From Salegentibacter tibetensis (GTDB taxonomy: Bacteria; Bacteroidota; Bacteroidia; Flavobacteriales; Flavobacteriaceae), in contig NZ_JAIQZA010000003.1 in NCBI RefSeq assembly GCF_020164485.1, positions 62,001 through 126,000 of the forward strand: DNA of 64,000 nt. The letters run 5' to 3'. The notes under the pieces are model-generated. The model was not told where the DNA came from and ran no database searches. It was given only the letters and a program-made list of their open reading frames with translations. Both the position numbers and the translations under genes were made by a program. Positions 26,010-36,165 of the stretch are shown piece after piece (the first letter of the stretch is position 1; every line of letters begins with the position of its first letter).

Positions 26010-27472
26010 GAGTCTTAAAAGACATATTATATAAAGTACAAATCGATGCCGTAGTTGGAAATACTTCGGTAACTATTAACAAGCTACAGTTTGATTCAAG
26101 AAAAGTTGAGTTAAATGATGCTTTTGTAGCTATTCGTGGAAGTATTTCAGATGGGCACGAGTTTATAAACCAGGCGATAAATAAAGGAGCACTTGCGGTA
26201 GTTTGCGAGGAATTACCGAAGGAACTCGTAAATGGGGTTACTTATATAAAAGTTGAAAATGCCCAGCGCGCTTTAGCCTTTATGGCTGCCAATTATTATG
26301 ATAATCCTTCGGAAAAATTAAAACTTATAGGGGTTACCGGGACTAATGGAAAAACCACTATCGCCACACTTTTATATAACCTATTTACAAAAGCCGGATT
26401 TAAAGTTGGTTTACTTTCTACGGTGAAAGTGATGGTTGCTGAAAATTCTTATGATGCGGTTAGGACTACCCCAGATTCTATCACTATCAACAACTATTTA
26501 AAGCAAATGAATGATGAAGGGGTGGAGTTTTGCTTTATGGAGGTTAGTTCTCACGGCATAGATCAGCATAGAACTACCGCTCTGGAGTTTGCCGGTGGGA
26601 TTTTTACTAATCTTAGCCACGATCATTTAGATTATCACAACAGTTTCGCGGAATACCGCGATGTGAAAAAACGCTTTTTTGACGAATTACCGGCTTCGGC
26701 ATTTGCACTGGCGAATACCGATGATAAAAATGGTCAGGTAATGCTTCAAAATACAAAAGCACAAAAATATACCTACGCCCTAAAATCTTACGCCGATTAT
26801 AAAGCACAAATCCTTGAAAATTCTTTCACCGGATTATTACTGAAAGTAAACGACCAGGAATTATGGACGCGCTTAATTGGAAGTTTTAATGCTTACAATG
26901 TATTGGCGATTTATGCTACTGCAGAACTTTTAGGTTTGGAAACCCTGGAAAGTCTAAAGATTATAAGTGAACTCAATTCGGTTAGCGGAAGGTTTCAATA
27001 TATCATTTCGGGAAAAGAAAAGATTACTGCGATTGTAGATTACGCCCATACGCCTGATGCTTTAAAAAATGTGCTGGAAACTATAAACAGCATCCGTACA
27101 AAAAATGAAGAGCTTATTACTGTTGTAGGCTGCGGTGGAGATCGTGATAAAACAAAAAGGCCTAAAATGGGGCATATCGCTTCGGCTTTGAGTACCAAGG
27201 TGGTTTTTACCAGCGATAACCCAAGAACGGAAGATCCGGAAACGATTATAGAAGATGTTGAGGCTGGAGTTGAACCGCAGAATTATAAGAAAATCATGTC
27301 GGTGACCAACCGCAAGCAAGCTATAAAAACAGCTTGTCAAATGGCGAGGGAGAATGATATTATCCTAATCGCCGGGAAAGGTCACGAGACTTATCAGGAG
27401 GTGAATGGAGAGCGTAAAGATTTCGATGACCTTAAGATAGTTACCGAATTTTTGAAACAATTAAATAAGTAA
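26006..27472 (+). CDS. murE: UDP-N-acetylmuramoyl-tripeptide synthetase MurE (meso-DAP adding)
   Basis: A 488-residue Mur ligase that adds the third residue of the stem peptide. The start is a TTG overlapping the ftsI stop, giving MRVLKDILYKV, as usual for this phylum. The ATP loop is GVTGTNGKTT (about 110-119). The DNPRTEDP motif in the C-terminal domain (about 404-411) is the DNPR signature of meso-diaminopimelate-specific enzymes, so DAP-type peptidoglycan is expected. It is followed 35 bp later by mraY. Confidence 0.96.
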   Translation: MRVLKDILYKVQIDAVVGNTSVTINKLQFDSRKVELNDAFVAIRGSISDGHEFINQAINKGALAVVCEELPKELVNGVTYIKVENAQRALAFMAANYYDNPSEKLKLIGVTGTNGKTTIATLLYNLFTKAGFKVGLLSTVKVMVAENSYDAVRTTPDSITINNYLKQMNDEGVEFCFMEVSSHGIDQHRTTALEFAGGIFTNLSHDHLDYHNSFAEYRDVKKRFFDELPASAFALANTDDKNGQVMLQNTKAQKYTYALKSYADYKAQILENSFTGLLLKVNDQELWTRLIGSFNAYNVLAIYATAELLGLETLESLKIISELNSVSGRFQYIISGKEKITAIVDYAHTPDALKNVLETINSIRTKNEELITVVGCGGDRDKTKRPKMGHIASALSTKVVFTSDNPRTEDPETIIEDVEAGVEPQNYKKIMSVTNRKQAIKTACQMARENDIILIAGKGHETYQEVNGERKDFDDLKIVTEFLKQLNK

Positions 27473-27507
27473 GCCCACTTTTTCCACTGGAAGAATAACC
27501 AGAAACT

Positions 27508-28746
27508 ATGTTATACTATTTATTTCAATATTTAGATGCAGAATACCAGGTGCCCGGGGCGCGCTTGTTTGAGTATATCTCTTTTAGATCGGCTATGGCT
27601 ATAATTTTTTCTTTGGCTATTTCTACTATCTACGGAAAAAGAATAATCAATTATTTACAGGCAAAACAGGTTGGAGAAAGTGTACGTGACCTTGGGTTAA
27701 GAGGACAAAGCGAAAAAGCGGGTACACCAACTATGGGCGGGGTGATTATAATCTTCGCCACGCTAATTCCTGTTTTACTGTTTGCCAAATTGGAGAATAT
27801 TTATGTGATCCTGCTTATAGTAACCACAATTTGGATGGGAGCTATAGGTTTTATAGACGATTACATTAAAACTTTTAAGAAGGATAAAGAAGGCCTTAAG
27901 GGAAAATTTAAGGTTCTGGGCCAGGTTGGTTTAGGAATCATTGTAGGCGGCACTTTGTTTCTGCATCCGGGAGTTACCGTAAAGGAAGAGACCAACGAGC
28001 CTGCGCCGGAACAACAAGAATTGGTAGATAGTTTTCAGAATATAAGGGAAATGGGGCCTGAAATTAAAACTACCACCACCACAATTCCTTTTGTGAAAAA
28101 TAACGAATTCGATTACTCGAGTTTAATTAGTTGGATAGACCCGGCATTAAAGAATTACGCCTGGCTGATTTTTATACCTATCGTGATTTTTATTGTGACC
28201 GCGGTTTCCAACGGTGCTAATTTAACTGACGGAATTGATGGTCTCGCAGCGGGATCATCAGCCATAATTGTGCTTACACTGGGGATTTTTGCCTGGGTTT
28301 CTGGTAACATTATTTTTTCAGATTATCTCAATATTATGTACATCCCCCGATCGGGTGAGATGACGATTTTTATAAGTGCCTTTGCGGGGGCTTTGGTTGG
28401 TTTTTTATGGTACAACACCTATCCGGCCCAGGTTTTTATGGGGGATACCGGTAGTTTGACCATTGGTGGAATTATAGCCGTACTCGCAATCGCCACCAGA
28501 AAAGAATTACTGATCCCTATTTTATGCGGAATCTTTTTAATGGAAAACCTCTCCGTGGTTCTTCAGGTTGGCTGGTTTAAAATCACCAAGAGAAAATATG
28601 GCGAAGGTCGAAGGATTTTCCTGATGTCGCCTTTGCACCATCATTATCAGAAAAAAGGATATCACGAAAGTAAAATAGTAGTGCGCTTCTGGATTATTGG
28701 GATTTTCCTGGCCATTGTAAGCATAATCACGTTAAAAGTAAGATAA
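27508..28746 (+). CDS. mraY: Phospho-N-acetylmuramoyl-pentapeptide-transferase MraY
   Basis: A 412-residue membrane enzyme forming lipid I. Ten hydrophobic spans are interpretable. Catalytic motifs are [11 protein letters not shown] (about 72-82), the [12 protein letters not shown] loop (about 115-126), [15 protein letters not shown] (about 236-250) and the C-terminal [11 protein letters not shown]. It is about 50 residues longer than E. coli MraY because of an inserted extracytoplasmic loop (about 155-210, rich in Glu and Thr), which I recall as usual in Bacteroidota. No murF precedes it in this cluster. Confidence 0.96.
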   Translation: MLYYLFQYLDAEYQVPGARLFEYISFRSAMAIIFSLAISTIYGKRIINYLQAKQVGESVRDLGLRGQSEKAGTPTMGGVIIIFATLIPVLLFAKLENIYVILLIVTTIWMGAIGFIDDYIKTFKKDKEGLKGKFKVLGQVGLGIIVGGTLFLHPGVTVKEETNEPAPEQQELVDSFQNIREMGPEIKTTTTTIPFVKNNEFDYSSLISWIDPALKNYAWLIFIPIVIFIVTAVSNGANLTDGIDGLAAGSSAIIVLTLGIFAWVSGNIIFSDYLNIMYIPRSGEMTIFISAFAGALVGFLWYNTYPAQVFMGDTGSLTIGGIIAVLAIATRKELLIPILCGIFLMENLSVVLQVGWFKITKRKYGEGRRIFLMSPLHHHYQKKGYHESKIVVRFWIIGIFLAIVSIITLKVR

Positions 28747-28752
28747 GAAATA

Positions 28753-30120
28753 GTGAAAATTGAAACTCAAAATACTAACAATTCCGCTAAAAAACTGGTG
28801 ATCCTTGGGGGCGGCGAAAGCGGTGCCGGGACTGCTATTTTGGGGGTTAAGGAAGGTTTTGATGTTTTTGTTTCAGATAAAGGAAAAATAAAGGAGAAGT
28901 ATAAATCGGTTTTTGAAGGATTAAAAATCGATTGGGAAGAGGAAACGCATACTGAAGTTAAAATTTTAGATGCAGAGGTAGTGATGAAAAGTCCGGGAAT
29001 ACCAGATTCAGTAGCTATCGTAAAGCAGCTGGAGCAAAAAGGCATTCCGGTGATTTCAGAAATTGAATTTGCTGCTGCTTTTACTTCGGCAAAAATTATT
29101 GGGATTACGGGGAGCAACGGTAAAACAACCACCACGAAATTTGTATACCACATTTTAAAAAATGCTGGCATAAAAGTGGGAATGGCCGGGAACGTAGGAG
29201 ACAGCTTTGCAAAACAAGTTGCTGAAACCACTCCCGACTGGTTTGTACTGGAATTAAGCAGTTTTCAGTTAGACGGGATTAAAGATTTTAGGCCGGATAT
29301 TTCGGTTTTAACCAATATCACACCCGATCATTTAGACCGTTACGAGCATAAACTTGTGAATTACGTTTTTTCAAAATTCAGGATTGCCGAAAATCAAACT
29401 GAAGAAGATTTTTTTATCTACGATTTAGATGATGAAATTATCACTAACTGGTTAGAGGAACATCCCGTAAAAGCGCAAAAATTGCCGTTTTCACTTCAGC
29501 AAAAAGTGGAGAACGGTTCATACATAGAGAACGAAAATATTATTGTCAATATAGAAAACAACCAATTTAATATGCCAACAACAAAATTAGGTTTGCAGGG
29601 TAAACACAATACCAAGAATGCGATGGCTGCGGCCACTGTTTCCCAATTATTACGAATTAGAAAAGAAACTATTCGTGAAAGTATGGAGAGTTTTCAGGGG
29701 GTGGAACATCGACTTGAAAAAGTGCTTAAAATTAATAATGTGCAGTACATCAACGATTCTAAGGCTACTAATGTGAACGCGACTTTTTATGCTTTGGAAA
29801 GTATGGAAAGCGAAACCGTTTGGATTGTTGGTGGGGTAGATAAAGGAAATGTTTACGACGACCTTTTGCCCTTGGTAAATGAAAAAGTAAAGGCAATTAT
29901 TTGCCTGGGAATAGACAATAGAAAATTGATGCAGAATTTTGGGAATTGCGTAGATACCATTGTAGAAACACAATCTATGAAGGAAGCTGTAAGAATGGCT
30001 TACAGGCTTTCCGAAAAAGGGGATTCAGTATTGCTTTCTCCGGCTTGTGCAAGTTTTGATCTTTTTGAGAATTATGAAGACAGAGGCCGACAGTTTAAAG
30101 AAGCTATTAGAAACCTTTAA
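28753..30120 (+). CDS. murD: UDP-N-acetylmuramoylalanine--D-glutamate ligase MurD
   Basis: A 455-residue cytoplasmic Mur ligase with a GTG start 6 bp after mraY. The N-terminal Rossmann motif is VILGGGESGAG (about 16-26) and the ATP loop GITGSNGKTTTT (about 116-127); NITPDHLDRY and NDSKATNVNAT are the family's substrate-binding and C-terminal motifs. After its stop lies a dispersed double-hairpin repeat before ftsW, the longest gap inside the cluster. Confidence 0.96.
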   Translation: MKIETQNTNNSAKKLVILGGGESGAGTAILGVKEGFDVFVSDKGKIKEKYKSVFEGLKIDWEEETHTEVKILDAEVVMKSPGIPDSVAIVKQLEQKGIPVISEIEFAAAFTSAKIIGITGSNGKTTTTKFVYHILKNAGIKVGMAGNVGDSFAKQVAETTPDWFVLELSSFQLDGIKDFRPDISVLTNITPDHLDRYEHKLVNYVFSKFRIAENQTEEDFFIYDLDDEIITNWLEEHPVKAQKLPFSLQQKVENGSYIENENIIVNIENNQFNMPTTKLGLQGKHNTKNAMAAATVSQLLRIRKETIRESMESFQGVEHRLEKVLKINNVQYINDSKATNVNATFYALESMESETVWIVGGVDKGNVYDDLLPLVNEKVKAIICLGIDNRKLMQNFGNCVDTIVETQSMKEAVRMAYRLSEKGDSVLLSPACASFDLFENYEDRGRQFKEAIRNL

Positions 30121-30137
30121 ATAGGAAGGTCTGGTTT

Positions 30138-30216
30138 CGTCAAGCTGAACTCGTTTCAGCTTCTAACATGTTTTTATTACTAAGACCTTAGATTCTGAAA
30201 CGAGTTCAGAATGACG
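30138..30216 (+). repeat. Dispersed double-hairpin repeat, copy 2 (complete, in dcw cluster)
   Basis: The left half CGTCAAGCTGAACTCG continuing TTTCAGCTTCTA and the right half TAGATTCTGAAACGAG continuing TTCAGAATGACG are inverted copies of each other. Each half is also a small hairpin. The element fills most of the 126-bp murD-ftsW gap and could influence transcript processing within the cluster. Confidence 0.85.
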
Positions 30217-30246
30217 TAAAAAAATAGACAGATTAAAAAGAATTAA

Positions 30247-31455
30247 ATGAGCAACATTTTTTTAAATCTTAAAGGCGATAAGGTTATCTGGGCTACGGCT
30301 GCGTTGCTTGCAATATTTTCATTTTTGCCGGTCTACAGCGCCAGTAGTAACCTTGCGTATTTATATGGTGATGGAAGCACTTTCCAGTACGTGGTGGTGC
30401 ATTTCTTCCACTTGCTTTTAGGTTTTTGTTTGCTCTTTGCCGTGCATAAAATTCCTTATCATTATTTCAGGGGGCTTTCCATTTTATTTTTGCCGGTTGT
30501 AATTGTGTTGTTAATTTATACAGTGGCCCAGGGAACCATGATTGACGGTGCTTATGCGAGTAGATGGATCCAAATTCCGGGCTTAGGTGTTTCATTTCAG
30601 TCATCTACCTTGGCATCGGTGGTTCTAATGATCTATGTGGCGAGATACCTCTCTAAAAAGACCAATGAAAATCTCACTTTTAAGGAGTCAATTTTACCAC
30701 TTTGGCTGCCTGTGGGAGTAGTATTATTATTAATTTTGCCGGCCAATTTCTCCACAACGGCTATCATTTTTTCTATGGTACTGGTGCTTATGTTTTTAGG
30801 TGGATATCCTATAAAATACCTTGGAATTATTGTAGCGGCAGGTCTGCTTTTATTGACAATGTTCATCCTAACAGCGAAAGCTTTTCCGGGACTTTTGCCC
30901 AACAGGGTAGATACCTGGGCGAGCAGGATAGAGAATTTTTCTAATGATGAAGACACCGAAGCAGATTATCAAATAGAAAAGGCTAAAATCGCAATTGCCA
31001 GTGGTGGTGTGGCAGGAACGGGAATTGGTAAAAGTGTGCAACGAAATTTTTTGCCACAATCTTCCTCAGATTTTATCTATGCGATAATTGTTGAGGAAAT
31101 GGGGTTATTAGGGGCATTCGGAGTAATGCTTGCCTATTTAATGTTGCTTTTTAGAATTGTGATTGTAGCGACAAAAGCGAATACAGTTTTTGGGAAATTA
31201 CTGGTTATGGGCGTTGGTTTGCCTATAATTTTACAGGCTTTGATAAATATGGGCGTTGCGGTGGAGCTGTTTCCGGTTACGGGGCAAACTTTGCCTTTAA
31301 TAAGTAGCGGAGGAACTTCCATTTGGATGACCTGTATGGCACTGGGAATTATTTTAAGCGTAAGCGCCAAACGTGAGGAAATGAAAGAACGAGAAGAAGC
31401 TGAAAAGGAATTGGACGATGAAAACCCGTTAGATATTTTAAGTGAAGCGATCTAA
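30247..31455 (+). CDS. ftsW: Septal peptidoglycan polymerase FtsW
   Basis: A 402-residue SEDS-family glycosyltransferase working with FtsI at the septum. About ten spans are seen. Family landmarks include YASRWIQIPGLGVSFQSS (about 98-115), the long loop with NRVDTWASRIENF, GIGKSVQRNFLPQSSSDFIYAIIVEEMG (seen as landmarks QRNFLPQSSSDFIYA and EEMG), and LFPVTGQTLPLISSGGTS. It has an acidic cytoplasmic C-terminus (EREEAEKELDDENPLD). Confidence 0.96.
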   Translation: MSNIFLNLKGDKVIWATAALLAIFSFLPVYSASSNLAYLYGDGSTFQYVVVHFFHLLLGFCLLFAVHKIPYHYFRGLSILFLPVVIVLLIYTVAQGTMIDGAYASRWIQIPGLGVSFQSSTLASVVLMIYVARYLSKKTNENLTFKESILPLWLPVGVVLLLILPANFSTTAIIFSMVLVLMFLGGYPIKYLGIIVAAGLLLLTMFILTAKAFPGLLPNRVDTWASRIENFSNDEDTEADYQIEKAKIAIASGGVAGTGIGKSVQRNFLPQSSSDFIYAIIVEEMGLLGAFGVMLAYLMLLFRIVIVATKANTVFGKLLVMGVGLPIILQALINMGVAVELFPVTGQTLPLISSGGTSIWMTCMALGIILSVSAKREEMKEREEAEKELDDENPLDILSEAI

Positions 31456-31459
31456 AAAC

Positions 31460-31512
31460 AGCATGATGCTGGATGCAGAAATTTGCGATAGACAGGAATA
31501 TGATTATAAGCC
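31460..31512 (+). repeat. CAGCATGATGCTGG repeat upstream of murG
   Basis: The sequence begins with the palindrome CAGCATGATGCTG and is followed by GATGCAGAAATTTGCGATAG and a tail resembling GGAATATGATTA. A similar tract occurs in reverse orientation at 59590-59645 between yidD and cysS. A 28-codon frame (31463-31549) runs through it and ends next to the murG start, but its overlap with a repeat makes a coding role doubtful. Confidence 0.5.
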
Positions 31513-31550
31513 TTTGGTGAAAATTCCAATAATGGGATTAAAATTTTAAA

Positions 31551-32645
31551 ATGATGAAAAAGGATTTACGTGTAATATTATCTGGAGGCGGCACCGGCGG
31601 GCATATTTACCCGGCGATTGCTATTGCCAACGAGATAAAAGCCCGTTATCCTGAATCAGAAATATTGTTTGTTGGTGCCAGTGACAGGATGGAGATGGAG
31701 AAAGTACCACAGGCAGGTTACAAAATAGAAGGTCTTTGGATTAGTGGAATTCAGCGAAAGTTAACATTGGGCAATTTGATGTTTCCTTTTAAACTCCTGA
31801 GTAGCCTGGCGAAATCAAGGCAGATAATACGGGGTTTTAAGCCCGATGTGGTAATTGGAACCGGTGGATTTGCTAGTGGGCCATTACTAAAAGTAGCGAG
31901 TTCAAAAGGAATACCCAGCCTTATCCAGGAGCAGAATTCTTTTCCGGGTATTACCAATAAGATTCTGGCAAAAAAGGCCGATAAAATTTGTGCCGCTTAC
32001 GAAGAAGTAAAGCGATTTTTTCCTGCCGAAAAAACCATAGTTACCGGTAATCCGGTACGGCAGGATTTGCTGAAAATCGATAAAAACAGGGAGAAGGCAC
32101 TTGCGCATTTTGGACTGGAAAAAGATAAAAAAGTTGTCCTGGTTTTGGGAGGAAGCCTTGGAGCAAGAAGAATAAATCAATTGGTAGAAGCCAATTTAGA
32201 AAAGTTTAAAAAGGATAATATTCAGCTTATCTGGCAAACCGGAAAGCTGTATTTCGAAGAATATAAAAAATATAATTCAGGTTTGGTGCAAACACATTTA
32301 TTTCTGAATGAAATGAACCTGGCTTACGGTGCTGCCGATGTGATTATTTCCAGGGCGGGGGCCGGTACGGTTTCAGAATTAAGTATTGTAGGAAAACCGG
32401 TGCTTTTTGTTCCTTCGCCAAATGTTGCTGAAGACCACCAGGCAAAAAACGCAATGGCGGTTGTAAATAAAAATGCCGCGATGATGTTGAAGGAAAATGA
32501 ACTGGAAGAAAAATTTGAAACTGAGTTTTTCGCTTTAATGACTTCAGATAAAAAGCAAAAAGAGCTTGCTGAAAATATTAAAAAACTGGCATTGCCAAAT
32601 GCGACCGCCAGGATTGTAGATGAAGTAGAGAAATTAGTTAAATAA
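31551..32645 (+). CDS. murG: Lipid II synthase MurG (GlcNAc transferase)
   Basis: A 364-residue GT-B glycosyltransferase, peripheral on the inner face of the membrane, adding GlcNAc to lipid I. The N-terminal [16 protein letters not shown] (about 10-25) and the middle [14 protein letters not shown] are diagnostic; the C-terminal [25 protein letters not shown] region (landmark [11 protein letters not shown]) binds UDP-GlcNAc. Two adjacent ATGs are possible starts (31551 or 31554). Confidence 0.97.
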   Translation: MMKKDLRVILSGGGTGGHIYPAIAIANEIKARYPESEILFVGASDRMEMEKVPQAGYKIEGLWISGIQRKLTLGNLMFPFKLLSSLAKSRQIIRGFKPDVVIGTGGFASGPLLKVASSKGIPSLIQEQNSFPGITNKILAKKADKICAAYEEVKRFFPAEKTIVTGNPVRQDLLKIDKNREKALAHFGLEKDKKVVLVLGGSLGARRINQLVEANLEKFKKDNIQLIWQTGKLYFEEYKKYNSGLVQTHLFLNEMNLAYGAADVIISRAGAGTVSELSIVGKPVLFVPSPNVAEDHQAKNAMAVVNKNAAMMLKENELEEKFETEFFALMTSDKKQKELAENIKKLALPNATARIVDEVEKLVK

Positions 32646-32660
32646 GATTTTGAAAGAAAA

Positions 32661-32688
32661 TAGATTCTGAAATAAATTCAGAATGACG
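32661..32688 (+). repeat. Dispersed repeat, copy 3 (right half only)
   Basis: TAGATTCTGAAATAAATTCA followed by GAATGACG equals the right half of the double-hairpin repeat. The left half is absent. It occupies the murG-murC gap, 18 bp before the murC start. Confidence 0.75.
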
Positions 32689-32706
32689 TGAGATTTAAAA
32701 CATAAA

Positions 32707-34062
32707 ATGCAGGATTTAAACCACATACAAAATATTTATTTTATCGGCATTGGCGGTATTGGGATGAGTGCGTTAGCGCGTTACTTTAGATTCCAGGGGA
32801 AAAATGTAGCCGGTTACGATAAAACTTCAACTTCACTTACCAGAACGCTGGAAGCCGAAAATATTGTTGTGGTTTATGATGAAAAAATGAATGCTGTTCC
32901 TGCTGAATTTACAGATAAAAAAAATACACTGGTCGTTTATACCCCGGCAGTCCCGGAGGCACATGAACAGTTGGCGTATTTCAGAAATTATGAATTTACG
33001 TTAAAGAAAAGAGCTGCTGTCCTTGGGTTGATCTCTAAAGGAAAAACCACTTTGGCTGTGGCCGGAACTCACGGTAAAACCACGACCACTGCAATTTTAG
33101 GTCATTTACTTAAAGAAACCGACGCAAAAGTCACCGGATTTTTAGGAGGAATTAGTGAAGATATTCAAAGCAATTTGATCCTGAAAGGCGACGAAGTTAT
33201 TGTAGTTGAAGCCGATGAATTTGATAGGTCTTTTCTTCATCTTTCGCCAAATATTGCAGCCATAACCTCTATGGATGCCGATCATTTGGATATTTATGGG
33301 AAGAAGGAAGAACTGGAAAATACCTTTAGGCAGTTCGCTAAACTGGTTCCTGAAAATGGGACTTTATTCGTGAAAAACGGTCTGCCTATTGAAGGAATCA
33401 CTTTTGGAATAGAAGACGATGCTGATTATTCGGCAAAAAATATAAAGATTGAAAATGGGACTTACCATTTTGATCTTAAAACTCCCAAAGGAGTTATTAA
33501 AGGTTTTATGTTTAATCTACCCGGCAAACACAATTTGCTAAATGCTATAACCGCCCTGGCGATGGCTATCCAATTTGGATCCCCAATCCCCAAGCTGACC
33601 AGGGCGTTATATAGTTTTAAAGGTGTTAGACGAAGATTTTCCTATAAGATTAAGTCAGATAAACTGGTGCTTATAGACGATTATGCACATCATCCGGCAG
33701 AGATCGCTGCGGTAAATCAGGCAATAAGGGAAATGCATCCCGGTAAGAAAGTACTGGCGGTTTTTCAGCCGCATTTGTTCAGTAGAACCAGGGATTTTGC
33801 AGATGATTTTGGCGAAAGTCTGGCTTTGTTTGATGAATTGCTTTTGTTGGATATTTATCCGGCTAGAGAGTTGCCAATTGAAGGTGTTAGCTCAAGCTGG
33901 CTTCTGGAGAAAGTAAATAATAATTCAAAGAAATTAATTCAGAAAGAAAATATCATTGAAGAAATAAAAAAATCAAATCCCGAAGTTGTGGTGCTTATGG
34001 GTGCCGGCAGTATAGGGGAAGAAGTGGAATCTGTAAAAAACGCCTTGCAAGATGAAGCTTAA
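32707..34062 (+). CDS. murC: UDP-N-acetylmuramate--L-alanine ligase MurC
   Basis: A 451-residue Mur ligase attaching L-alanine, the first stem-peptide residue. The N-terminal GIGGIGMSALA (about 14-24) binds the UDP-sugar; the ATP loop is GTHGKTTTTA (about 119-128); VVEADEFDRSFL and DDYAHHPAEIAA are family motifs. It overlaps ftsQ by 11 bp, suggesting translational coupling. Confidence 0.97.
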   Translation: MQDLNHIQNIYFIGIGGIGMSALARYFRFQGKNVAGYDKTSTSLTRTLEAENIVVVYDEKMNAVPAEFTDKKNTLVVYTPAVPEAHEQLAYFRNYEFTLKKRAAVLGLISKGKTTLAVAGTHGKTTTTAILGHLLKETDAKVTGFLGGISEDIQSNLILKGDEVIVVEADEFDRSFLHLSPNIAAITSMDADHLDIYGKKEELENTFRQFAKLVPENGTLFVKNGLPIEGITFGIEDDADYSAKNIKIENGTYHFDLKTPKGVIKGFMFNLPGKHNLLNAITALAMAIQFGSPIPKLTRALYSFKGVRRRFSYKIKSDKLVLIDDYAHHPAEIAAVNQAIREMHPGKKVLAVFQPHLFSRTRDFADDFGESLALFDELLLLDIYPARELPIEGVSSSWLLEKVNNNSKKLIQKENIIEEIKKSNPEVVVLMGAGSIGEEVESVKNALQDEA

Positions 34063-34768
34063 ACTAAATTATATAAAACTTCCTGTTTTGCTCATTTTAG
34101 TGGGTTTTCTATTTGGTTTTGCTGAAAAACGGAATAATTCCCGAAAAGTGAGCGAGGTAAAAGTGCAATTTGTTACAGGTGAAAACCTGTATGTTACTGA
34201 GGAAGCGGTTAATAAGTTGTTGATACAAAATGATGTGGCCGCGGCGGGCATAGACAAAGAAATTTTAGATTTGAATAAGGTAGAAAGCCTTTTGAATAAT
34301 CACGATATGATAGAAAATGCTGAAGTTTTTTTAAGTCTGGACGGGAAACTCCAGACAAAAATAAGTCAGCGTAAACCCATTGGTAGAATAGTGGGAAATT
34401 CTTCTTTTTATTTAGACAGAAATGGCCGTGTAATGCCATTATCGCCATATTATGCCGCACGAGTGCCATTGGTTTTGGGAATAGATTCCAGCAATGTAGA
34501 AAAGGCATATCCTTTAGTAGATTATATTCAGAAAGATGAATTTTTGACGAGGCTTATTACCGGCATTAGGCGTTTGCCCGGAGATAAATTTGAACTGGAA
34601 ATAAGAAAGCTTGACTTTAAGGTGTATTTCGGTAAAGCCGAAGATATAGCCCTGAAGTTCAATAATTTTAAAGCATTTTATAAAAAAGCTTTACAAGACG
34701 ACAAATTAGAGACCTACAAAAAAGTGAATTTGCAATTTGGAGATCAGGTTGTTTGCACTAAAAAGTAA
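34052..34768 (+). CDS. ftsQ: Cell division protein FtsQ/DivIB
   Basis: A 238-residue bitopic protein with a short cytoplasmic N-terminus, a membrane span at about 8-24 and a periplasmic part containing a POTRA-like region (about 35-105, ENLYVTEEAVNKLL, LDLNKVESLLNNHDMIENAEV) and an FtsQ beta domain (IGRIVGNSSFYLDRNGRVMP). Identified by position between murC and ftsA and by this domain order. Confidence 0.93.
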   Translation: MKLKLNYIKLPVLLILVGFLFGFAEKRNNSRKVSEVKVQFVTGENLYVTEEAVNKLLIQNDVAAAGIDKEILDLNKVESLLNNHDMIENAEVFLSLDGKLQTKISQRKPIGRIVGNSSFYLDRNGRVMPLSPYYAARVPLVLGIDSSNVEKAYPLVDYIQKDEFLTRLITGIRRLPGDKFELEIRKLDFKVYFGKAEDIALKFNNFKAFYKKALQDDKLETYKKVNLQFGDQVVCTKK

Positions 34769-34771
34769 ATT

Positions 34772-36139
34772 ATGGAACACAACGAGATAGCCGTAGGATT
34801 AGATATAGGTACCACAAAAATTGTGGCCATGATTGGACGTAAGAACGAATATGGAAAGGTGGAGATCGTAGGTATTGGAAAATCCAAAAGCCTTGGTGTT
34901 CATCGTGGGGTAGTAAATAATATTACCCAAACCATTCAGTCTATACAGCAGGCTATTCAGGAAGCGGAAGCAGATTCCGGATTAAAAATAAGCGATGTAG
35001 TGGTTGGTATTGCGGGCCAACATATAAGGAGCTTGCAGCACAGCGATTACATAACCAGGACAAACCCCGAAGAGGTTATTGACGCCGATGATATTCACAG
35101 CCTTTGCAACCAGGTCCATAAATTGGTGATGTTGCCCGGCGAGGAAATTATTCACGTTTTACCACAGGAATTCAAGGTAGACGGCCAGGCAGAAATTAAG
35201 GAACCTATAGGGATGTATGGCGGAAGATTGGAAGCCAATTTCCACGTTGTGGTTGGCCAGGTTTCTTCCATAAGAAATATAGGAAGATGCGTAAAAAGTG
35301 CCGGATTGGAACTTTCAGCAGTGACTTTAGAGCCATTGGCTTCAGCTAATGCCGTATTGAGTCAGGAAGAAAAAGAAGCCGGGGTTGCATTAATAGATAT
35401 AGGTGGTGGAACTACTGATTTGGCCATTTTTAAAGATGGAATAATCAGGCATACCGCGGTAATTCCTTTCGGAGGAAATGTGATTACCGAAGACATCAAA
35501 GAAGGATGTTCAATTATAGAAAAACAGGCCGAATTACTGAAAATAAAATTCGGTTCTGCGTGGCCGGGGGAAAATAAAGACAACGAGATTGTATCTATTC
35601 CCGGTTTACGCGGAAGGGAGCCTAAGGAAATTACCTTAAAGAACCTTTCAAAAATAATCCACGCCCGGGTTGTAGAGATTATTGAACAGGTTTACCTGGA
35701 AATCAAGAACTACGGGCACGAAGAACAAAAGAAAAAATTGATTGCCGGGATGGTCTTAACCGGAGGTGGCGCGCAGTTGAAGCATTTAAAACAACTCGCG
35801 GAATACATCACCGGAATGGATACCAGAATTGGATATCCTAACGAGCATTTAGCAGGAAATAACGATACTGAAACTACCAGCCCGGTTTATGCTACCGCAG
35901 TAGGCTTGGTAATGAATAGCCTGGAACACGGTGAAAAGAAGTTTCAGGAAGAAGTAGTGCTGAAAAGCAAAGAAGAACGAGACAGAGAAGAAGCGGAGTT
36001 GCAGGAAGATTTTGAACAAAATCCCCCGGAAGGTGATGATTTAAAACAGGATCCCGAAGCTCCCAGGAGACAGCCCAAAAAGAGCATTTTTGATAAATGG
36101 GCTGAGAAGTTTAAAGATTTTTTAGATAACGCAGAGTAA
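34772..36139 (+). CDS. ftsA: Cell division protein FtsA
   Basis: A 455-residue actin-like ATPase that tethers FtsZ to the membrane. The phosphate-1 motif is VGLDIGTTKIVAMIG (about 8-22), the 1C domain follows (about 85-165), the phosphate-2 motif is VALIDIGGGTTDLA and the adenosine motif VLTGGGAQLKHL. The C-terminus is an acidic linker (REEAELQEDFEQNPPEGDDL) ending in the amphipathic membrane-targeting helix SIFDKWAEKFKDFLDN. It lies 26 bp before ftsZ. Confidence 0.96.
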   Translation: MEHNEIAVGLDIGTTKIVAMIGRKNEYGKVEIVGIGKSKSLGVHRGVVNNITQTIQSIQQAIQEAEADSGLKISDVVVGIAGQHIRSLQHSDYITRTNPEEVIDADDIHSLCNQVHKLVMLPGEEIIHVLPQEFKVDGQAEIKEPIGMYGGRLEANFHVVVGQVSSIRNIGRCVKSAGLELSAVTLEPLASANAVLSQEEKEAGVALIDIGGGTTDLAIFKDGIIRHTAVIPFGGNVITEDIKEGCSIIEKQAELLKIKFGSAWPGENKDNEIVSIPGLRGREPKEITLKNLSKIIHARVVEIIEQVYLEIKNYGHEEQKKKLIAGMVLTGGGAQLKHLKQLAEYITGMDTRIGYPNEHLAGNNDTETTSPVYATAVGLVMNSLEHGEKKFQEEVVLKSKEERDREEAELQEDFEQNPPEGDDLKQDPEAPRRQPKKSIFDKWAEKFKDFLDNAE

Positions 36140-36165
36140 AAGAGAGAACCAGTAAAACAGAATTT

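Noticed and set aside
31463-31549. 28-codon ORF directly before murG
   Set aside because: It runs through a dispersed palindromic repeat also present near cysS, so the open frame is probably accidental.
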